Positions 9,346 through 17,914 of a stretch of 64,000 nucleotides of DNA are shown here, one piece after another. The stretch lies in the NCBI RefSeq assembly GCF_039535785.1, contig NZ_BAAAXV010000008.1:806001-870000 (forward strand), given 5' to 3'. Made by a program: the position numbers and the translations under genes. Source of the stretch: Nonomuraea helvata (GTDB lineage Bacteria > Actinomycetota > Actinomycetes > Streptosporangiales > Streptosporangiaceae). The number at the start of each line of letters is the position of its first letter. Position 1 is the stretch's first letter. The notes below the pieces were generated by a model, which saw nothing but the letters and a program-made list of their open reading frames with translations, did not search any database and had not been told where the DNA came from.

Positions 9346-10299
9346 TCAGCCCTTCAGGCCGCTGAGCGCGATGCCTCTGGTGAAGTACTTCTGGAAGATC
9401 AGGAAGAAGACGATCGTCGGGACCGAGGCGATCAGTCCGCCCGCCATGATCGCGCCCTGGTGGTCGGGCCCCGCGAAATAGGAGTTGAGTCTGGCCAGCG
9501 CGACGGGGACGTTGGCCATCTCGTCGCTCTGCACGATGATGAGCGGCCAGAGGAAGTTGTTCCACTCCGCGAGCACGATGAAGATCGACATCGCGGCGAG
9601 CGCCGGCCGCAGCAGCGGCAGCACGATCTTCCACCAGATCCGCCACTCGCCGGCGCCGTCCACCCTGGCCGCCTGGATCAGCTCGTTCGGTATCGACTGC
9701 AGGAACTGCACCAGGAAGAAGAGCACGAACGCCTTGGCCAGCGCCGGGACGATGTAGGCGGCGTAGCTGTCCAGCCAGCCCAGGTTCCGCATGATCACGT
9801 AGTTGGGGATCAGCGTGGTCTGCCAGGGCACCATCATCGAGGCGACGATCATCAGGAAGATCGTCCGGCGGCCCTTGATGTCGTGCTTGGCGATCACGTA
9901 CGCGGCCAGCGAGCAGATCAGCAGCGACCCGACGGTGATGGCCGTGGTGATGAAGAGGCTGTTGAACAGGAACCGCCAGAACCCGAGGTCCACCTGATAG
10001 CGCTGGAAGATGCCCTGCAGGTGGCCGGTGACCCCTTGGCCGGTCCAGTCCGGGTCGTAGAAGTTGTCGAACGTGGGGGACTTCGGCACGAACGACGGCG
10101 GCGTCTGGGCCAGCTCTCTCGGCGGCTTGAACACCGTGATGAGCAGCCAGTAGAACGGCGCGATCATCGTCAGCGACAGCAGGTAGAACGGCAGGCGCAG
10201 CAGATGCCTGTTGATCCGGGAGCTCCGGCTCGCACCGGTCTCCGCCCGGTGCTCGGGCGGCTGGACCGGGGCGATAGTGTCCATCGGCGCGACGGCCAT
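9346..10299 (-). CDS. ABC sugar importer permease, MalG type
   Basis: A 317-residue integral membrane permease of the carbohydrate uptake type 1 family. Six hydrophobic segments are visible, from LPFYLLSLTMIAPFYWLLI to IASVPTIVFFLIF, and the EAA loop, the ATPase docking site, reads ELIQAARVDGAGEWRIWWKI. C-terminal ending GIALSGLKG is typical of MalG/UgpE-like partners. Start ATG shares one base with the stop of the upstream permease (TGATG) and has AAGGAG 5 bases before it. It works with the permease and lipoprotein encoded just upstream; no ATPase gene is adjacent. The sugar is inferred as a mannoside from the shared regulation. Confidence 0.92.
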   Translation of the reverse strand: MAVAPMDTIAPVQPPEHRAETGASRSSRINRHLLRLPFYLLSLTMIAPFYWLLITVFKPPRELAQTPPSFVPKSPTFDNFYDPDWTGQGVTGHLQGIFQRYQVDLGFWRFLFNSLFITTAITVGSLLICSLAAYVIAKHDIKGRRTIFLMIVASMMVPWQTTLIPNYVIMRNLGWLDSYAAYIVPALAKAFVLFFLVQFLQSIPNELIQAARVDGAGEWRIWWKIVLPLLRPALAAMSIFIVLAEWNNFLWPLIIVQSDEMANVPVALARLNSYFAGPDHQGAIMAGGLIASVPTIVFFLIFQKYFTRGIALSGLKG

Positions 10300-11207
10300 C
10301 ACAGCTCCTTCATGGCGCGGCCCACGCGCAGGTTGACGAGGCTCAGCACGAAGATGATCAGGAAGAGCACCCAGGCGATCGCCGACGCGTAGCCCAGCCT
10401 GAAGTGGGTGAATCCCTGGTCGTAGAGGTAGGGGACGATCATCAGGCCCGAGTCGAGCACGCCGCCGACGGTGTTGGCCCCCGTCGAGAAGACGATGTAG
10501 ACGGCCTCGAACACCTGGAACGCGCCGATCAGGCCGGTCACCACGACGTACGTGGTGACGGGGCGCAGCAGCGGCAGCGTGATGTGACGGAACTGCCGCC
10601 AGGTGGACGCGCCGTCGATCTTGGCGGCCTCGTAGTACTCCTCGGGGATCGAGCCGAGCCCGGCCACGTACAGCACCATGCCGTAGCCCATGCCGCCCCA
10701 CACCGACATCAGCACCAGGATCGGGATCGCCAGCGCCGGCGTGGCCAGCCAGGCGACGGCGTTGCCGCCGAACCAGCCCACGATCGTGTTGGCCAGGCCC
10801 ACGTCGCTGGGGAACAGGACCCACTTCCACATCAGCATGAGCGCGATGGAAGAGGTCACCGAGGGGAGGAAGAACACGGTGCGCATGATCCGGTGCAGCC
10901 AGCCGGTGCCGTTGAACGCCAGGGCGAGGCAGAGCGACAGCAGCGTGCCGAGCACGACCGACCCGACCACGTACAGGGCGGTGTTGCCCAGCGCGTGGCG
11001 GAACCTGGCGTCCTGCGCCAGCTGGACGAAGTTGTCCAGACCGGTGAACACCGCGGGATTGATCCCGTCGAACTTGGTGAAGCTCAGGTAGAGCGAGTTG
11101 GCCAGCGGCCAGAGCAGGAACCCCGCGAACAGCGCGAGAAAGGGCAGCAGCATCGCGTACGAGGTGCCGTAGCGGCGCAACCTGCTGCGCATGGGGATGT
11201 CGGCCAT
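10299..11207 (-). CDS. ABC sugar importer permease, MalF type
   Basis: A 302-residue CUT1-type permease. The N-terminal segment SYAMLLPFLALFAGFLLWPL opens six predicted membrane helices; the EAA loop is EEYYEAAKIDGASTWRQFRHI and the last helix is AWVLFLIIFVLSL. It pairs with the MalG-type permease whose start it overlaps by one base. It is preceded by a 54-base gap holding a strong hairpin (11229-11255) that separates it from the binding-protein gene, which usually gives more binding protein than permease. AGGAG lies upstream of the ATG. Confidence 0.92.
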   Translation of the reverse strand: MADIPMRSRLRRYGTSYAMLLPFLALFAGFLLWPLANSLYLSFTKFDGINPAVFTGLDNFVQLAQDARFRHALGNTALYVVGSVVLGTLLSLCLALAFNGTGWLHRIMRTVFFLPSVTSSIALMLMWKWVLFPSDVGLANTIVGWFGGNAVAWLATPALAIPILVLMSVWGGMGYGMVLYVAGLGSIPEEYYEAAKIDGASTWRQFRHITLPLLRPVTTYVVVTGLIGAFQVFEAVYIVFSTGANTVGGVLDSGLMIVPYLYDQGFTHFRLGYASAIAWVLFLIIFVLSLVNLRVGRAMKEL

Positions 11208-11228
11208 ATCAGACTCCTGGGTCGGACA

Positions 11229-11255
11229 GCCGGGACCGGGCGCGCCGGTCCCGGC
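11229..11255 (-). terminator. Intercistronic hairpin between binding protein and permease
   Basis: GCCGGGACCGG and CCGGTCCCGGC form a perfect 11-bp stem with a 5-base loop in the gap after the binding-protein stop. Such stems act as partial terminators or 3'-end stabilisers in sugar importer operons; no T-run follows. Confidence 0.6.
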
Positions 11256-11261
11256 GGGCGG

Positions 11262-12518
11262 CTATCCGGCGTTACGCGCCATGACCTTGGCGGCTTCCGC
11301 CAGCGCAGTCTTGGCGTCTGACTTGCCGAGGATGGCCGACTGGAGCTGCTTGGCCACGTCCGGCGCGCTCTCGTCCCAGCCGGGGCAGCCCGGGGCGGCC
11401 TTGCCGGTCTTGATCGAGGCCTCGAACACCTTCGCCTGCTCGGGCGTGAACACCGAGCCGTCCACGATCTTGTCGGGGCGCGGCGAGATGTAGGAGATGT
11501 TCCGCTTCTTGGCTTCGTCCGCGATCGCCGCGATGGCCTCGTCGCTGTACATGAACGTGACGAAGTCGGCGCCGGTCTGGACGTACTTGCTGAAGGAGGT
11601 CACGCCGATCGCCCGGCCGCCGATGAAGGCGGTCGGCCCGGCGGGGCCCGCGGGGATCGTGGTCATCGCCCACTTGCCCTTCAGCTTCGGCTTGTTGACG
11701 TCGATGCCCTTGGCGATCCAGTTGCCCGCCACCACCAGCGCGGTGCCGGTGTCCAGCGCGTCGGAGCCCTCCACGGTGGCGGTTGGCGCGCCGTGCTTGC
11801 GGTAGAGGTCCACCCAGTACTTCAGCGCCTGCTCGGCCTGCGGGGTGTCGAGCGAGGGCTTGCAGTCGGCGGTGTAGAACGAGCCGCCCGCCTGGTAGAG
11901 GTAGTTGAAGTAGCCGATCCAGTCCAGGTTGCCCCAGTCCTGGCTGTAGGGCTTCTTCACGCCGGCGGCCTTGAGCTTGTCGATGGCCGCGGTCAGCTCG
12001 TCCCAGGTCTTGGGCGGCTCGATCTTGGCCTTCTCCAGCAGGTCGGTGCGGTAATAGAGGGCCATGGTCGACATGTCCAGCGGCACGCCGTACACCGAGC
12101 CGTCGGGGGAGATGGCCGACTCCCACTGTGCGGGCAGCGCCTGTGCCTTGAGCGAGTCGGCCCCGTACTTGCGCAGATCCACCATCGCGCCCCTGGTGCC
12201 GAACTGGATGGTCCAGGTCATGCCGCCGGAGATGATGTCGGGTCCGCTGCGGCTGGTGGCCGCCGCCAGCAGCTTGGCGTACGCGTCGCTCCACGCCAGG
12301 GTCTGCACCTTGATCGTCACGTTCGGATGCTTCTGGTGATAGAGGTCGGCCGCCCTCTGGAAGGTCGCGGTCTCGTCGTCCCCGCCCGTGGACCAGAAGG
12401 ACAGGGCCTGGGGGGCGTTCTGGTCTGCCTGCTTGGTCTCCGTCTGGCCACTCGTGGCGCAGGCCGCGCTCACGACCGTCAGCAGGACCGTGCTGCACGC
12501 TGCCATCGTTCGTCGCAT
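11262..12518 (-). CDS. ABC sugar importer solute-binding lipoprotein
   Basis: A 418-residue extracellular binding protein of family 1. The signal peptide MRRTMAACSTVLLTVVSAAC ends in a lipobox with Cys20 as lipid anchor, so the protein sits on the outer face of the membrane. The mature part has the usual SBP marks: SFWSTGGDDE near the start, PDIISGGMTWT, VYGVPLDMSTMALYYRTDLL, and AGNWIAKG. ATG 12518 was chosen because the signal peptide then begins at once; neither this nor the upstream ATG at 12593, which adds 25 residues, has a good ribosome site. It heads the importer operon behind an operator-type promoter at 12625-12658. Confidence 0.9.
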   Translation of the reverse strand: MRRTMAACSTVLLTVVSAACATSGQTETKQADQNAPQALSFWSTGGDDETATFQRAADLYHQKHPNVTIKVQTLAWSDAYAKLLAAATSRSGPDIISGGMTWTIQFGTRGAMVDLRKYGADSLKAQALPAQWESAISPDGSVYGVPLDMSTMALYYRTDLLEKAKIEPPKTWDELTAAIDKLKAAGVKKPYSQDWGNLDWIGYFNYLYQAGGSFYTADCKPSLDTPQAEQALKYWVDLYRKHGAPTATVEGSDALDTGTALVVAGNWIAKGIDVNKPKLKGKWAMTTIPAGPAGPTAFIGGRAIGVTSFSKYVQTGADFVTFMYSDEAIAAIADEAKKRNISYISPRPDKIVDGSVFTPEQAKVFEASIKTGKAAPGCPGWDESAPDVAKQLQSAILGKSDAKTALAEAAKVMARNAG

Positions 12519-12624
12519 GGGGGCTATCCGATCTATCGGTCGGATGGGCGCCGGGGCTCCCTGTTGGCGGGGCGTGCGGATGTGCGAGGGCATCCCCACG
12601 ACCGGTGCCCAATTTCTATGGTGT

Positions 12625-12658
12625 AGGGATCTCACCACTTAAACGGATAAGTTACAAT
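12625..12658 (-). promoter_or_regulatory. Promoter of the importer operon with operator in the spacer
   Basis: On the minus strand, -35 TTGTAA (12657-12652) and -10-like TGAGAT (12634-12629) are 17 bases apart, and ACTTATCCGTTTAAGT (12652-12637), with ACTTA/TAAGT arms, fills the spacer. Base by base it matches the beta-mannosidase promoter at 22 of 33 positions. It lies between the LacI gene and the binding-protein gene. The operator role is inferred. Confidence 0.62.
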
Positions 12659-12713
12659 AGCCAGCCTGCGAGGTTGCGAAAATGTTTCCCCTCGCAGCGC
12701 CGCTGACCTGTGG

Positions 12714-13754
12714 CTACATGGCCCGTGAAACGGTTCGGTCACGGCCTGCGGGAGCGGTGCTGCCCCGGGGCAGCAGGCGCGCCGGCGGCCCCTCCAGGCT
12801 CCCCGTCTCCCCGCTCTCGATCAGCCGGAGCAGGGTCCGCGCGACGTGCGCGCCGGAGGCGGGGATGTCGCGGGTCACCGCCGTGAGCGACGGCCGCACC
12901 ACCTGGGAGAGCGGCGAGTCGTCCCAGCCCACGATCGACAGGTCGGCGGGCACGTCCAGGCGCATCTCCTGGGCCACGGACAGCCCCGCCACCGCCATGA
13001 TGTCGTTGTCGTAGACGATCGCGCTGGGCCTGGCCCGGGAGCTGAGCAGCCGCCGGGTCGCCCGGGCGCCCTGCTCGCCCGTGTAGTCGGTGTGGGCGAC
13101 CGGATGCTCGCTCACGCCCAGCTCGGCGCAGATCTCCGAGAACGCCTCGTCCCTGATCCTGGTGTGGAGCAGCGCCGGCAGCCCGGCCACCCTGGCGATG
13201 CGCCGGTGGCCGAGCGCCGCGAGATACTCGATGACCTCGCGCAACACGGCCACCTCGTCCGACCAGACCGCGGGCAGCGAGCCGGCGCCCGACGGGTGCC
13301 CGGTCACGACCGCCGGCATGCCGAGCCGCTCGACCACCGGCACCCGTGGATCGTCGGCGTGCAGGTCGACCAGGATCGCGCCGTCCACCCTGCCTTCGCC
13401 CCACCAGCGCCGGTAGACCGCAATCTCGGTCTCGTGGTCGGGCACCACCTGCAGCATGAGCGCGCACGAGCTGGCCGCCAGCTCGTCCTCGATGCCGCTG
13501 ATCATCTCCATGAAGAACGGCTCCACGCCGAGGAAACGGGCGGGGCGGCACAGGACGAGGCCGATGGCGTCGGCCCTGGCGCCGCTGAGCGAGCGCGCGG
13601 CCAGGTTGGGGCGCCACCCGATCTCCTGCGCGATCGCCTGGATGCGCGCCCTGGTCTCCGCGGAGACGCCGGGCTGGCCGTTCAGGGCATAGGAGACGGC
13701 GCCCTTGGACACGCCGGCCCGCTTGGCGATGTCGGCGATCGTTGGCCTCTTCAC
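12714..13754 (-). CDS. LacI-family transcriptional regulator (mannan locus, copy B)
   Basis: A 346-residue LacI/GalR repressor and near twin of the regulator at 5708-6721: shared stretches include MKRPTI, AGVSKGAVS, EPFFM, SGIE and VYDND. HTH is IADIAKRAGVSKGAVSYALN; the ligand domain ends in GWDDSPL...RPSLTAV. GTG start with GGAG 7 bases upstream. It is divergent from the acetyl esterase gene; the intervening 210 bases hold three LacI-type sites, and the importer operon lies downstream in the same direction. Its ligand domain has diverged more than its DNA-binding end, which suggests the two copies respond to different sugars but read similar sites (inference). Confidence 0.92.
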   Translation of the reverse strand: MKRPTIADIAKRAGVSKGAVSYALNGQPGVSAETRARIQAIAQEIGWRPNLAARSLSGARADAIGLVLCRPARFLGVEPFFMEMISGIEDELAASSCALMLQVVPDHETEIAVYRRWWGEGRVDGAILVDLHADDPRVPVVERLGMPAVVTGHPSGAGSLPAVWSDEVAVLREVIEYLAALGHRRIARVAGLPALLHTRIRDEAFSEICAELGVSEHPVAHTDYTGEQGARATRRLLSSRARPSAIVYDNDIMAVAGLSVAQEMRLDVPADLSIVGWDDSPLSQVVRPSLTAVTRDIPASGAHVARTLLRLIESGETGSLEGPPARLLPRGSTAPAGRDRTVSRAM

Positions 13755-13777
13755 CCCGTGCTCCTCTCGCGACCCGA

Positions 13778-13791
13778 CTGAACCGTATCAG
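13778..13791. promoter_or_regulatory. LacI-type site upstream of regulator copy B
   Basis: CTGAACCGTATCAG has arms CTGA/TCAG and the central CG usual for LacI-family operators. It lies 24 bases before the GTG of the regulator and would allow autoregulation. Confidence 0.45.
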
Positions 13792-13870
13792 CGGTATTGT
13801 GCGCCACCCTGCCCTATTCCGCCGCCGAAGGCCACCAGGCCGTCACCAGGGGCGATGCGCCAGGCACACA

Positions 13871-13882
13871 TGAAGCGGTTCA
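13871..13882. promoter_or_regulatory. Second LacI-type site in the divergent region
   Basis: TGAAGCGGTTCA is a near-perfect palindrome with central CG, 93 bases from the site at 13778 and 26 bases before the spacer palindrome of the esterase promoter. Together the sites could support looping between the divergent promoters. Confidence 0.4.
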
Positions 13883-13901
13883 GTAACGGAGGAGGGACTG
13901 C

Positions 13902-13936
13902 CATTGCCACTGAACGGGTTTGGTGATGGCATGTCA
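13902..13936 (+). promoter_or_regulatory. Promoter of the acetyl esterase gene with operator in the spacer
   Basis: -35 TTGCCA (13904-13909), 17-base spacer with CACTGAAC-GG-GTTTGGTG (13908-13925), and -10-like TGGCAT (13927-13932). It is 30/35 identical to the beta-mannosidase promoter, and in both genes the ATG lies exactly 29 bases after the block with GGAG in the same place. This points to common ancestry and a shared repressor. Confidence 0.68.
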
Positions 13937-13964
13937 GCCGATCCCCGTGTCTTATGGAGTCCAG

Positions 13965-14927
13965 ATGTTCGTTGACATGCCGCTCGCGCAACTGCGCGAG
14001 TACCTCCCCGAACGCACCGAGCCCGCCGACTTCGACGCCTTCTGGGAACGTACGCTCGCCGAGGCCCGCGCCCACGACCTCGCCGCCGAGTTCGCCCCTG
14101 TGCCGTCCCCGCTGACCGTCGCCGACGTGTACGACGTCACCTTCGCCGGGTTCGGCGGCCACCCGATCAAGGGCTGGTTCCTCCTCCCGCGCCACGTCGC
14201 GGGGCCGGTGCCGTGCGTGGTCGAGTACCAGGGGTACGGCGGCGGCCGCGGGCTGCCGATCGACTGGCTGCTCTGGCCCAGCCACGGCTACGCCGTCTTC
14301 GTCATGGACAGCAGGGGCCAGGGCGCCGGCGGATGGCGGCGCGGCGACACCCCCGACCCCTACCCCGGCACCGGACCCACCACGCCGGGCGTCATGACCA
14401 GCGGCATCCACGACCCGGACGCCTACTACTACCGGCGGCTCTACACCGACGCCGTGCGCGCGGTCGAGGCCGCCAGGTCGCACCCCATGGTGGGCGCGGT
14501 CGCCGTCAGCGGCGGCAGCCAGGGCGGGGCCATCGCGCTGGCCGCCTCGGCGCTGGTGCCCGGCCTCGCCTGCGCCTTCATCGACGTGCCGTTCATGTGC
14601 CACATCAGGCACGCCACCGAGATCACCGGCGAACATCCCTATGCCGAGATCGCCACCTACTGCAAGACGTTCAAGGAGCGGGTGGAGCCGGTCTTCGAGA
14701 CCCTGGCGTACTTCGACGGCGTCAACTTCGCCGCCCGCGCCACCACGCCGGCGCTGTTCTCGGTCGGGCTGGCGGACCTGATCACGCCGCCGTCCACGGT
14801 GTTCGCCGCCTACAACCACTACACCGGCGAGAAGGACATCAGGGTCTACCCGTACAACGGGCACGAGGGCGGCGAGTCCGCGCAGGCCATGGAGCGCATC
14901 GCGAGGGCGCGGAAAGCGCTCGGTTGA
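13965..14927 (+). CDS. CE7 acetyl xylan esterase / cephalosporin-C deacetylase family
   Basis: A 320-residue alpha/beta hydrolase that removes O-acetyl groups from imported oligosaccharides. Family marks: RGQGAGGWRRGDT near residue 112, nucleophile Ser in SGGSQGG near 186, Asp in GLADLITPP and His in NGHEGGES near the C-terminus. Length is the usual 320. No signal peptide, so it acts in the cytoplasm. ATG 13965 is preceded by GGAG. CE7 enzymes are best known on acetylated xylo-oligosaccharides; because its promoter is homologous to that of a beta-mannosidase, acetylated manno-oligosaccharides are a plausible substrate here (inference). Confidence 0.92.
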   Translation: MFVDMPLAQLREYLPERTEPADFDAFWERTLAEARAHDLAAEFAPVPSPLTVADVYDVTFAGFGGHPIKGWFLLPRHVAGPVPCVVEYQGYGGGRGLPIDWLLWPSHGYAVFVMDSRGQGAGGWRRGDTPDPYPGTGPTTPGVMTSGIHDPDAYYYRRLYTDAVRAVEAARSHPMVGAVAVSGGSQGGAIALAASALVPGLACAFIDVPFMCHIRHATEITGEHPYAEIATYCKTFKERVEPVFETLAYFDGVNFAARATTPALFSVGLADLITPPSTVFAAYNHYTGEKDIRVYPYNGHEGGESAQAMERIARARKALG

Positions 14928-14988
14928 GCGAGGGGACGGCGCCGTCTCGCGTGGCGGACGCGGGGCGGCGTCACCCTCTCGCGCAGAC

Positions 14989-14994
14989 TAGGCT
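14989..14994 (+). promoter_or_regulatory. -10 box of the hisEG promoter
   Basis: TAGGCT 34 bases before the hisE start fits the TAnnnT box of the actinobacterial vegetative sigma factor; the upstream -35 is not clear. A GAGAGAG ribosome site follows before the ATG. Confidence 0.4.
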
Positions 14995-15027
14995 TGACCG
15001 CACGTCAGCCAACCTACGAGAGAGACC

Positions 15028-15291
15028 ATGAAGACCTTCGAAGAGCTGTTCGCCGAGCTGTCAGAGAAGGCCAGGACCCGGCCCGCGGGCTCGGGCACCG
15101 TGGCCGCGCTCGACGCAGGCGTCCATGCCATCGGCAAGAAGGTCGTCGAGGAGGCCGCCGAGAGCTGGATGGCCGCCGAGCACGAGTCGGACGACAGGGC
15201 AGCCGAGGAGATCTCGCAGCTCCTCTACCACGTGCAGGTGCTCATGATCGCCAAGGGCATCGGCCTCGACCAGGTCTACAAGCATCTCTAG
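15028..15291 (+). CDS. hisE: HisE, phosphoribosyl-ATP pyrophosphatase
   Basis: An 87-residue stand-alone HisE that hydrolyses phosphoribosyl-ATP to phosphoribosyl-AMP and pyrophosphate, step 2 of histidine synthesis. The metal-binding MazG-like helices are seen in GKKVVEEAAESWMAAE (EExxE) and AAEEISQLLYH (ExxxD-like). Length is typical for the actinobacterial stand-alone form. hisG follows 63 bp downstream, the usual actinobacterial pair. Confidence 0.95.
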   Translation: MKTFEELFAELSEKARTRPAGSGTVAALDAGVHAIGKKVVEEAAESWMAAEHESDDRAAEEISQLLYHVQVLMIAKGIGLDQVYKHL

Positions 15292-15354
15292 GGCGCCCGG
15301 CGCCCGCCACCAAGCCCTGGAGAAGCAACCGCGAGACAATTCGAGGACCTGAAC

Positions 15355-16200
15355 ATGCTGCGTCTGGCAGTACCGAACAAGGGCGCGCTCAGCGAGGCCG
15401 CCCAGCAGATGCTCAAAGAGGCCGGCTACCGGCCCCGCAGGGACAGCAAGGAGCTCGTCGTCGTCGACGAGGCCAACGGCTGCGAGCTGTTCTTCCTGCG
15501 CCCCCGCGACATCGCCGTCTACGTCGGCGAGGGCACGCTCGACGTCGGCATCACCGGCAGGGACATGCTGGTCGACTCCGGCGCGCCGGTCGAGGAGATC
15601 ATGCCGCTCGGCTTCGGCGCCTCCACCTTCCGCCTGGCCGCCGCGGCGGGCACGATGACCTCGGCCGAGGACCTCAACGGCCGCCGCGTCGCCACCTCCT
15701 ACGCGGGCCTGCTCGACAAGTACCTCTCCGACCAGGGCGTCGACGCCCGCGTGATCAAGCTGGACGGCGCCGTCGAGACCGCCATCCGGCTCGGCGTGGC
15801 CGACGCGGTGGCCGACGTCGTGGAGACCGGCACCACCCTGCGCAACGTCGGCCTCGAGGTGTTCGGCGAGCCGATCATGCGCTCGGAGGCCGTGCTGATC
15901 AAGCAGCAGAGCTCGCCCGACACGCCGGGCGTCGAGCAGCTCGTCCGCCGCTTCCAGGGCGTCGTGCACGCCCGCGACTTCGTCATGATGGACTACGACA
16001 TCCGCGCCGAGCGCATCGAGGAGGCCATCGCGCTCACGCCCGGCATGGAGGGCCCCACGGTCTCGCCGCTGCACCGCGAGGGCTGGGTCGCCGTGCGGGC
16101 CATGGTCCGCCGCCACGGCCACCAGCGGGTGATGGACCAGCTCTGGGACATCGGCGCGCGGGCCATCCTGGTCACCGACATCTACGCCTGCCGCCTGTGA
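15355..16200 (+). CDS. hisG: HisG, ATP phosphoribosyltransferase (long form)
   Basis: A 281-residue enzyme joining ATP and PRPP, the committed step of histidine synthesis. It opens MLRLAVPNKGALS; the PRPP-binding loop is VADAVADVVETGTTLR near residue 148, and the last 70 residues form the regulatory domain (ALTPGMEGPTVSPL) that binds histidine, making this the long, feedback-inhibited form that needs no HisZ. It starts 63 bp after hisE. The gap shows no terminator, so the two are probably co-transcribed; a terminator follows at 16208. Confidence 0.96.
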   Translation: MLRLAVPNKGALSEAAQQMLKEAGYRPRRDSKELVVVDEANGCELFFLRPRDIAVYVGEGTLDVGITGRDMLVDSGAPVEEIMPLGFGASTFRLAAAAGTMTSAEDLNGRRVATSYAGLLDKYLSDQGVDARVIKLDGAVETAIRLGVADAVADVVETGTTLRNVGLEVFGEPIMRSEAVLIKQQSSPDTPGVEQLVRRFQGVVHARDFVMMDYDIRAERIEEAIALTPGMEGPTVSPLHREGWVAVRAMVRRHGHQRVMDQLWDIGARAILVTDIYACRL

Positions 16201-16207
16201 GCCCTCG

Positions 16208-16252
16208 CCCTCCGGCGCCGGTCTGACAAATGTCATGGCCAACGCCGGAGGG
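16208..16252 (+). terminator. Terminator after hisG
   Basis: CCCTCCGGCG (16208-16217) pairs with CGCCGGAGGG (16243-16252) just after the hisG stop. The 25-base loop itself contains the palindrome TGACAAATGTCA. Confidence 0.65.
16224..16235. promoter_or_regulatory. Palindromic site before the ABC/two-component operon
   Basis: TGACAAATGTCA (TGACA-AA-TGTCA) is a perfect palindrome 61 bases before the transporter start and is the best candidate binding site for the NarL-type response regulator encoded at the end of this operon. The assignment is inferred from position. Confidence 0.45.
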
Positions 16253-16295
16253 AACACACTAGCCCCGGCACATCCCCGCCCATAGCGTTCTTCTC

Positions 16296-17179
<884 letters not shown>

Positions 17180-17180
<1 letters not shown>

Positions 17181-17914
17181 TGCTCTACTACGCCAAGACC
17201 GAGGCGCTGAGGATGCTGCGCAACCGGCGCTACCTCATCTTCGTCGTCGCCTTCCCCGTCCTGCTCTACGTGATCAACGCCAACATCTACGGCAAGCAGA
17301 CCGACGCGGGCGGCGTGCGGTACAGCGTCATCCTGATGGTCTCGATGGCCGCCTACGGCGCGCTGGCCTCCTCCATGATGAGCACGGCGGTGCCGTGGGC
17401 CACCGAGCGGCAGTCCGGCTGGCTGCGCCAGCTCCAGATCACCCCGCTCCCCAACTGGGTGATCATCGCGACCAAGCTGGCCACCGCCATGCTGCTCGTG
17501 CTGCCCTCGCTGGTGCTGGTGAGCGTGGTCGCGGTGGTGCAGCAGGGCGTGTCGCTGTCGCCGGGCACGTGGGCGTCCGTGCTGCTCGCGATGTGGCTGG
17601 GCGTGCTGCCGTTCGTCGCGCTGGGGCTGGCCATCGGCTCCGTGCTGTCGGCCGACGCGGCACAGCCGGCCGCGATGCTCTGCATGTTCGCGCTGGCGAT
17701 CGCCGGCGGGCTGTGGTTCCCGCCCGAGGTGTTCGGCGACACCCTGCGCACGATCGCGGACTTCACCCCCTCCTTCCACTACGCCCGGCTGGGCCAGAGC
17801 CTCGCCGCCGGCCACGGCCTGCCCATGACGGACCTGCTGGTCGTCGCCGGATGGGGCGTCGCGCTGGGAGCCGCTGCCGTCTTCCTGTACCGGCGGGCTA
17901 CCGTACGAGCATGA
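17180..17914 (+). CDS. ABC-2 type transporter, permease subunit
   Basis: A 244-residue membrane protein with six hydrophobic segments (YLIFVVAFPVLLYVI near the N-terminus, AMLLVLPSLVLVSVVAVV in the middle, GWGVALGAAAVFLY at the end). It matches ABC2 membrane domains: short cytosolic N-terminus, EVFGDTLRTIADFTPSFHYARLGQSL before the last helix. Start ATG shares a base with the ATPase stop; its own stop overlaps the kinase ATG. Partner of the ATPase at 16296. Confidence 0.88.

Noticed and set aside
9221..9481. Small + strand gene of 86 codons after the GH2 gene
   Set aside because: Its second half is antisense to the permease gene and it has no ribosome site; at most a remnant, listed as a gap note.
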